Shown here: one piece after another, positions 28,616 to 34,457 of the stretch
Layout: the number at the start of each line of letters is the position of its first letter
Numbering within the stretch: position 1 is the stretch's first letter
IMG/VR virus record: IMGVR_UViG_3300032289_001367
Coordinates: 1 to 34,457 of that record
Reading direction: 5' to 3' (one strand)
DNA: 34,457 nucleotides
Origin: a virus
The notes under the pieces: generated by a model
Told to the model about the DNA's origin: nothing
Databases searched by the model: none
What the model saw: only the letters and a program-made list of their open reading frames with translations
Translations under genes and position numbers: made by a program

Positions 28616-28900
28616 ATGGCTTTTACACCAGATAAACCAGAAAACATTGAAGATTTGTATGCACTCATTGATACAGAATTTGATGAAGTAACAGTAATAA
28701 TTTATGAATCAGATGAGGGCACTTTCTATAGACGCAATGGCGACTGGATGGAGCTATCTGACGAGGATGACCTATTTGATTTTGATGGTTTAATGGTCAT
28801 ATATGTTGACTCCGCCTTTATAGCCGTATATGACGAAGCCGAAGGTTCTAGCGAGGCTATCGGAATGGACGAGCTAAAAAAGTACGAGTCAAAGAAGTAA
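28616..28900 (+). CDS. Acidic hypothetical protein (94 aa)
   Basis: Very acidic beta-rich protein (VTVIIYESDEGTFYRRNGDW, then DEDDLFDFDGLMVIYVDSAF). No Cys. AAAGGAG precedes ATG. Between the Cys-rich protein and the protease fusion, so possibly a head decoration or assembly factor; nothing in the sequence proves this. Confidence 0.6.
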   Translation: MAFTPDKPENIEDLYALIDTEFDEVTVIIYESDEGTFYRRNGDWMELSDEDDLFDFDGLMVIYVDSAFIAVYDEAEGSSEAIGMDELKKYESKK

Positions 28901-28917
28901 AAGAGACGGAGTTTAAG

Positions 28918-31900
28918 TTGCAATTTATAGGTCGCAGTGGAAATAACGCCTTATTTGTGCTTGAAAACAAGGCTGTAGTTGTCGATGAAAAAAGAAATCT
29001 AGTTTCATCTATTGATTATGCAGATTCTCTTATTGCCTCTTTTACTCCTGATGACAATCAAAAAAATCCATCTTCTGTAACCTACGAACTAGCAAATGCT
29101 GCAATATCAGATTTAGATATAAAAATTTTTTCAAATAATGACCGTTTATATACGATTCCAAAATCAGTTCAATCTGAGGCAAAACGTGCTTTAGAGTGGC
29201 GTAAAAAGCATGACCGTGGTGGTACATCTGTAGGTTTAAATACTGCCAGAACTCTTGCTCGCGGTGGTCAAATTGGTATTAGAAAAATTCGTCACATTGC
29301 TAAGTATTTCCCACGTCATCAAGTAGATAAAAAGGGAAAAGGTTACGAACCTTCAGAACCTGGCTATCCTTCAAACGGACGCATCGCTTGGGCACTCTGG
29401 GGTGGAGATGCTGCTGAACGCTGGGCTAGCGCAATAGTTGCTCGTGAAAATAAAAAGGCTCAGGCTAACTCAATTACTGCTTCATATAAATTTGTTATGT
29501 CTGATTACGAGTCTCCAGAAAAAGTAGAACTTAATTCTTTTATTGAATCAGAGATGTTGCCAGAAGATATGGCTCCTCAATTCTTTATTCGTATTCGTTT
29601 AGATGGAACTGGAATTGATCGTTTATACAAAGTAAATCCAGACGGTTTAGTTTTTGTTTGGGATGACGCAATGTGGGAAGACCTTGGAAATATTAACTAT
29701 GATTTCCACACTTACGATAAGAGTCTTGATGACCCGTATGACATGGTTGAGAAAATACATGTTCCTGTAGACACAGAGACTGCAATTATTGTTTCAGGAA
29801 ATATAGATTCTAATCCTATGAAATCAATTTCTATATCTCAAGTAAATCAAGAAGAGTCTCAAATATTTGTAGATGAGATGGATGGAATTGATTGGCAGTT
29901 AATTGATGAAATTTCTTACGACGATCATGTCTATGGTGCATACGAAGAGTTCTCTGACTCTTCTATTACTGCGGCGGGAGAGGGTGGTCTAGGAACACCT
30001 GTAACAAATCAAGATGGAAATTACACCCCAGAAGAGCGTTCCAAAAAAGCGAGTTCTCAAGTACGAGATGCTACAGGCAAGTTTGCTAAGTCTGGTGGAA
30101 GAGTTGTTATTGGAAAAAATCAAGATTACTCAGGAACAATTCAATCTATTAATCCTGCTACTCAAAGCGTAAAGGTTAAGTTAGATAACGGTAACTTTGT
30201 AGATGTACCTGCAAACACAACGGAGTCAGCAGACACATTTAAACCGCTTCCCCAAGAAAAGTCTTTAACATCTACTAAAAAACTCACCACTGGAATTCTA
30301 GGAGAACCTAGAGTTCCTATTGACTCACCTTACGCTTCTCTTCCTGGAAAACTTCCTCAGTTAAGTACTGGTCAAGTAAAAACAATATTAAATGATCTTC
30401 CATCGTGGAGTGCTGATAAAAGAACTGAAGTAGCATCTGACTCTAATACACCAACAAAAACTCCTAATGCTTATAACGACCCAAGTTTAAGAAAATTCTT
30501 AGAGAAAAAAGTTATAGTAAACGGAGAAACTACATATCCGAATTCAATTTGGTATCGACCAAATGTAGATCCTTCTTCTATAGAAAGCTACAAACCAACT
30601 AAAGATTTAACCCCTTCTCCTGGACTAAAAGTTCCACCTGCTTATCAACAACCTGTTCCAGGAATTAGTGGACCTGCAAAGACTTCACCAACTACTAACA
30701 CTACACCTGCGAAAAGCACGTCTTCTGGTACAGCAGTTACTAAAGGCGGAACAAGTACAACACCTTCAAAAGGAAAATACGTTAACGTCCCTCCTACAGG
30801 ATACTCGACTGAAGGAAGTACACCTACAACAATTTATCCTGGAGAATCTGTTGACTCGATTAACGATAAGGGAGAAGTCGGCTCTGTTGTTAAAAAGTTC
30901 ACTGATGGGTCAGGAAAAGAAATTGTTGAATATAAAGGAGCCAGCGGTAATAGCTGGTTTGGTCAAAGAGGAAAAGTTGTTCCTAAAGGATTTACACTTT
31001 ATGAAGATGGTTCTATTGGACTTAAAGACCCTAATAACCCACCTAAGGGCTCATACGACAGTTCGAAGACTGGACCAAATGGTCAAACTGGTAAGGCTTT
31101 AGAAACATTTACTGACAAAGTTGATGGTTCTGTTCGCACAAAGTATTCAGATGGAAAAACAACTTGGTACGGAGAAAAAAATAAAGTAGTTGCTCCAGGA
31201 TTTGTAATGCAAGAAGACGGATCCTGGGCAAGAGTTAAGAAGCCAACTATCCAGGCTTCAGGATTTATTGCAGCAGCAGATGCTGAAGTAGAGCTTACTC
31301 CAGACACTTCAGATGTTCCTCCAATTTACATGGCAATTGTTTCACCAGATGACCCTCAGGCAGTTATGGATTTAGTTTCTTTAATTCCAGAGAGCAAAGA
31401 CTCTGTTGCAACTTCAACATGGAAGCGTAAGCCAGGGGCTTGGGTAAAAGATGAAGCAATTCTTTTTGATTTAAAGAGCCCTACTCCACCACCTGTTGTT
31501 GTATTAGACGATGACACTTTAAAAATAGTTTTAGAGCAAATAGATTCTGCTGCTAAAACTGCATCTGCCTACATTACAGATTCAATAATTTCTTCTTTAA
31601 TTGCTGCTGGAGGAGTTGACCGAAATAAAGGTAACGCCGAGAACCTTCGTCGCTATTGGTTATATGGAAAAGGCGCAGCAAAAATTCGTTGGAACACCAA
31701 AGGTGATTGGACCCGCTGCGTTCGCCAACTCTCTAAATACATGGGTCCTCGAGCAAAAGGTTACTGCGCGTTGCGTCATAAAGAAGCAACTGGCATGTGG
31801 ACTGGAGATAAGGAGCATCGTCAACTTTATGGAAAAAAAGGGATTAGAGCAGACGCGTTTAGCACAGATTTTATACTTCCTTCTGAAGCCATACTCGAAG

Positions 31901-34251
31901 CAACTTCTCTTAAAACAAGAGCAGCAAATGCAAGAAGCAGAGTTGTCTTAGCAGGAGCAGAAGTAGAAGAAACTAGAGGATCAGAGTTTGTTATTCCTTT
32001 AGTAATTCCAGAAGACATCGAATCTGGAGATGGTCGTAAATTTGAAAAAGGCGCTATCACTATGCGTGAACTTCCTCTTCCATTTTTGTGGCAAATTAAG
32101 ACTGGCGAAGGTCATTCTGGATCAGTTGTAATTGGAACAATTCTTTCAATGGAAAGAGTAGACCAAGGTATTGGAAATGCCAGAGGGTATTTTGATACTG
32201 GAGAGTACGGAAAAGAAGCGGAAAGACTAGTTCGTGGTGGCTTCATTCGTGGAGTTTCTGCTGATATGGACATGTTTGAAGCAGATGAAGAAGATGAAAA
32301 TGCTGAAAATGACTCTAACAAAAAAGTTGGAGCAGGTAAAATGAATATAACTAAGGCAAGAGTTATGGCTGTAACTCTCGTCCCTAAGCCCGCTTTTCAA
32401 GAGTGTCGAGTAGAACTCGCAGATCAAAGCGGAGAAAAGCAGGAGGAAGAAGTGATCTCTGATGGAGTCTATGTCGAAGGATTAAATCCTCTCGACGCAT
32501 CAGCGTTAGTGGCTTGTGGAATTGTGGCTGGAATGATTCCAGTTACTCCACCAAAAGATTGGTTTAATAATCCAAAATTAAAAAAACCAACTGCGCTAAC
32601 TGTGACTGATGAAGGTCAGGTGTATGGACACATTGCTGCATGGCATGTAGACCATATCGGAATGTCTTACGGAACTCGTCCGCCACGGAGCAAGAGTAAT
32701 TATGCATACTTCCATACTGGTGCTGTACGTACTGAAGACGGAACAGATGTTCCAGTCGGACAATTAACTTTAGCTGGAGGACACGCTTCTCTTGAAGCCA
32801 GTGCTTCAGAAGCAGTTCGTCATTATGATGACACAGCGTCTGCAATTGCAGATGTACATGCTGGAGAAGATGCTTATGGCATCTGGGTTTCAGGAGCACT
32901 TCGCCCTGGAACAACTCCAGAACAAATTCGTGCTTTACGTGCCTCTGCTCCGTCAGGAGATTGGAGACCAATTAAGGGTTCTCTAGAACTTGTAGCAATC
33001 TGTCAGGTAAATGTTCCTGGCTTCCCAATTGCCCGTGCTCGTGTTGCATCAGGTCAAATTATGGCTCTTGTTGCTGCTGGTGCAAGTGTTCTTGCTCAGT
33101 TAAAGCATGACCCTCTAGCAGAACTAAATACTCGAATTGATAAATTAGAAGCACCACTAATTGCCGCTAGCAATAGTGCTAAAGATAGAATGAGAGCAAT
33201 GACTGCTGCTATTAAAGCAGCTGAGCTATCTACTAGAGTAAATAAGATGAAGGAAGAGTCTTCTTCTTACATGCTTCAGACTCTTGATAACTCAGAAGCA
33301 GAGTTAGCAGTTATTACTCGTAAAAAACGTATGGAACTAGCAAAAGATAAAAAAGCACTTCCAGATGGCTCATTCCCTATTAGAAATGTCTCTGATTTAA
33401 AGAATGCTGTTCAAGCATATGGACGTTCTAAGCCAGGAAAACGTGGTTTAGTTCGCCGTCATATTGTGAAGATGGCTCGTCAACTAGATCGTAAAGACCT
33501 AATTCCAGAGAACTGGAAAGAAGCATCTATAGAGGATGTAGATAGCATTTCTGCTAGTTTACGAGCAAGAATCTCTATTGTTGAATCAGTTGTTGCTGGT
33601 GCCGCTACGGTCAATAACGTTAAAGATGATGCTATTACCACACCTGATTTAACAAAAGAAGACCTAGAAGGTCTTACAGATGAAGAAACAGATATACTAA
33701 AAAAAGAAGTTAAGAGTAAGCAAGACGCGGAAGATTCCAGATCTAAATACACACCTAAAACCCAACCTCGTGATGCCACGGGGAAGTTTCGACAAGTGCT
33801 TGCTCGGTTGAAATTGAACTTAGGTGATGCTGGGTCAGACGCTGTACTAAAGAAGATTGAAGAAGTTGACAATCTAGATAATACTGGTGACTATGCTGGA
33901 GCAGCCAAGGCTGCTGGCGATTTGCTAGATATTGTAGATAGATTAGATACAGGAGCGCTTAACGCTGAGGCTATAGGCAATGTTAGAGAGAGTGCTGGAG
34001 AGTTAGGCAAGGTTATTGCTAATCTGCCTTTTGCCTTCGGCGAGGATGCTCAAAAGATTCGATTTAGCGATGTACCCCCTGCCCTACAGGATCTTATGGA
34101 AAAGATGATTACTAGGGTTGAGGACAAAATTGGTAAAAAGGACGCGGATATTGCCACCCAGGAGATAAAGAGTTTTATTTCAGGCCAAGAGGTATACAGC
34201 CAGAGTGAGATATCTAGTCAAATGTCTAAGTTACTTAGGTTGCTTACCTGA
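28918..34251 (+). CDS. Giant capsid-maturation protease fusion (1777 aa)
   Basis: TTG start after GACGGAG. Order: helical domain ALEWRKKHDRGGT...ALWGGDAAERW (about 90-170); ITAS (186) and ITAAG (350); RDATGKFA plus SH3-like barrel (380-440); Pro/Thr linker; two copies of a DGSG/YKG-GxxW-F/YG unit (about 651-708, 721-775); GNAENLRRYWLYGKG domain (about 898-974); prohead protease (about 1020-1180) with H1066 in GEGHSG and S1114 in GVSADMD; a PTALTV...GHIAAWH domain (1215-1380); DUF6582-like (1475-1531); a second RDATGKF and helical tail. It should cleave head proteins during maturation. About three times the usual size. Confidence 0.82.
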   Translation: MQFIGRSGNNALFVLENKAVVVDEKRNLVSSIDYADSLIASFTPDDNQKNPSSVTYELANAAISDLDIKIFSNNDRLYTIPKSVQSEAKRALEWRKKHDRGGTSVGLNTARTLARGGQIGIRKIRHIAKYFPRHQVDKKGKGYEPSEPGYPSNGRIAWALWGGDAAERWASAIVARENKKAQANSITASYKFVMSDYESPEKVELNSFIESEMLPEDMAPQFFIRIRLDGTGIDRLYKVNPDGLVFVWDDAMWEDLGNINYDFHTYDKSLDDPYDMVEKIHVPVDTETAIIVSGNIDSNPMKSISISQVNQEESQIFVDEMDGIDWQLIDEISYDDHVYGAYEEFSDSSITAAGEGGLGTPVTNQDGNYTPEERSKKASSQVRDATGKFAKSGGRVVIGKNQDYSGTIQSINPATQSVKVKLDNGNFVDVPANTTESADTFKPLPQEKSLTSTKKLTTGILGEPRVPIDSPYASLPGKLPQLSTGQVKTILNDLPSWSADKRTEVASDSNTPTKTPNAYNDPSLRKFLEKKVIVNGETTYPNSIWYRPNVDPSSIESYKPTKDLTPSPGLKVPPAYQQPVPGISGPAKTSPTTNTTPAKSTSSGTAVTKGGTSTTPSKGKYVNVPPTGYSTEGSTPTTIYPGESVDSINDKGEVGSVVKKFTDGSGKEIVEYKGASGNSWFGQRGKVVPKGFTLYEDGSIGLKDPNNPPKGSYDSSKTGPNGQTGKALETFTDKVDGSVRTKYSDGKTTWYGEKNKVVAPGFVMQEDGSWARVKKPTIQASGFIAAADAEVELTPDTSDVPPIYMAIVSPDDPQAVMDLVSLIPESKDSVATSTWKRKPGAWVKDEAILFDLKSPTPPPVVVLDDDTLKIVLEQIDSAAKTASAYITDSIISSLIAAGGVDRNKGNAENLRRYWLYGKGAAKIRWNTKGDWTRCVRQLSKYMGPRAKGYCALRHKEATGMWTGDKEHRQLYGKKGIRADAFSTDFILPSEAILEATSLKTRAANARSRVVLAGAEVEETRGSEFVIPLVIPEDIESGDGRKFEKGAITMRELPLPFLWQIKTGEGHSGSVVIGTILSMERVDQGIGNARGYFDTGEYGKEAERLVRGGFIRGVSADMDMFEADEEDENAENDSNKKVGAGKMNITKARVMAVTLVPKPAFQECRVELADQSGEKQEEEVISDGVYVEGLNPLDASALVACGIVAGMIPVTPPKDWFNNPKLKKPTALTVTDEGQVYGHIAAWHVDHIGMSYGTRPPRSKSNYAYFHTGAVRTEDGTDVPVGQLTLAGGHASLEASASEAVRHYDDTASAIADVHAGEDAYGIWVSGALRPGTTPEQIRALRASAPSGDWRPIKGSLELVAICQVNVPGFPIARARVASGQIMALVAAGASVLAQLKHDPLAELNTRIDKLEAPLIAASNSAKDRMRAMTAAIKAAELSTRVNKMKEESSSYMLQTLDNSEAELAVITRKKRMELAKDKKALPDGSFPIRNVSDLKNAVQAYGRSKPGKRGLVRRHIVKMARQLDRKDLIPENWKEASIEDVDSISASLRARISIVESVVAGAATVNNVKDDAITTPDLTKEDLEGLTDEETDILKKEVKSKQDAEDSRSKYTPKTQPRDATGKFRQVLARLKLNLGDAGSDAVLKKIEEVDNLDNTGDYAGAAKAAGDLLDIVDRLDTGALNAEAIGNVRESAGELGKVIANLPFAFGEDAQKIRFSDVPPALQDLMEKMITRVEDKIGKKDADIATQEIKSFISGQEVYSQSEISSQMSKLLRLLT

Positions 34252-34419
34252 TGCATAAAAATAGTGTAAAAAAGAAAATCACACTATAAGAACTAATGTA
34301 GTATTCAGTATTAGGTGGAGTGCCTCCACGCATTTATTGCGTACGCGAGTCCCTCAGCCTCGACTGATCAGCGAGATGGGGAAAAGCCCTATCCTAACTG
34401 ACCCTAAGGAGGGACAGTA
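34252..34419 (+). promoter_or_regulatory. Structured leader before the next gene
   Basis: This 168-bp stretch has no ORF. It contains successive hairpins: ATAGTGT/ACACTAT (34261-34287), GTGGAG-TGC-CTCCAC, ACGCA-TTTAT-TGCGT, CTCG/CGAG and GGG-GAAAA-CCC, then the strong ribosome site AAGGAGGGA. Likely a stable or regulated 5'-UTR of a highly expressed virion gene. No convincing promoter boxes seen. Confidence 0.45.
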
Positions 34420-34457
34420 GTGGACCAAATCAAACAAATGATGGATCAGTTGTCTGA
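34420..34457 (+). CDS. Start of next virion gene, truncated by the window
   Basis: GTG 34420, 5 nt after AAGGAGGGA, then VDQIKQMMDQLS to the end of the window. Too short to identify. By position after the maturation protease, the major capsid protein is the expectation. Confidence 0.45.
   Translation, partial: MDQIKQMMDQLS

Noticed and set aside
30668-31102. Alternative-frame ORF of 144 codons within the protease fusion
   Set aside because: Leu/Gln-rich composition typical of an out-of-frame reading of the Pro/Thr-rich linker; no ribosome site.
32564-32971. Reverse-strand ORF of 135 codons in the maturation protease fusion
   Set aside because: Opposite a recognisable conserved domain and without promoter or ribosome site.

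Overview
The window is part of the genome of a tailed double-stranded DNA phage, or of a prophage or metagenomic phage contig. The visible portal, head-maturation protease, giant head-region proteins and lysis cassette show this. The DNA is visibly AT-rich, with classical TTGACA/TATAAT promoters. The small-protein repertoire (DUF1360-like, DUF4192-like, WGR-like and Api92-like proteins, a DUF3846 protein, and a MoxR/VWA pair) and the maturation-protease architecture resemble phages of Actinobacteria. I infer a low-to-mid GC actinobacterial host with moderate confidence. No tRNA, integrase, CRISPR array, polymerase or large terminase is visible.

Layout. (1) 53-11492: rightward early/accessory region of small genes in short operons, separated by strong terminators and fresh promoters. 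Recognisable products are an Api92-like protein, a MoxR-type AAA+ ATPase followed by a VWA protein with an HExxH motif, a DUF3846 protein, a WGR-like protein, several zinc-knuckle miniproteins and a proteasome/HslV-like Ntn hydrolase. (2) 11493-12051: gene-free, with a promoter, a stable fold and a terminator that together look like an approximately 130-nt stand-alone RNA, flanked by two composite repeat modules. (3) 12052-15618: a dual-specificity phosphatase, small membrane proteins, and a lysis cassette made of a membrane-anchored lytic transglycosylase and a peptidoglycan-binding-like protein. (4) 15665-16760: a leftward island of four tiny genes with duplicated promoters. (5) 16760-17128: gene-free, with tandem and inverted repeats. 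(6) 17129-34457: rightward virion module with an HTH protein, small conserved proteins, portal, a Cys-containing head protein, a 2117-residue protein ending in a PI3/4-kinase-like domain, a Cys-rich HiPIP-like protein, a 1777-residue fusion carrying the prohead protease, and the first codons of the next gene, possibly the capsid gene.

Two signals go beyond gene calls. First, a 15-bp word (AGCAAAAAGTAAAAA) occurs eleven times exactly, plus three near-copies, only between 4.6 and 16 kb. In five intergenic places it sits 25-30 bp from a second word (AAAAGTTGTTTGTAG), with a stem-loop or palindrome of changing sequence between them. In three of these a third word (AAAAAAATGTTAAG) follows. Second, the head-region proteins repeatedly carry an [I/L/M/V]-[T/I]-A-[A/S] tetrad at apparent domain junctions. 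This raises the possibility that the giant ORFs are cut by the protease encoded in the same cluster.

Translation signals also divide by module. Genes left of about 16.6 kb, on both strands, mostly use AAAGGGGG-type ribosome sites. The virion module uses GGAG-type sites.
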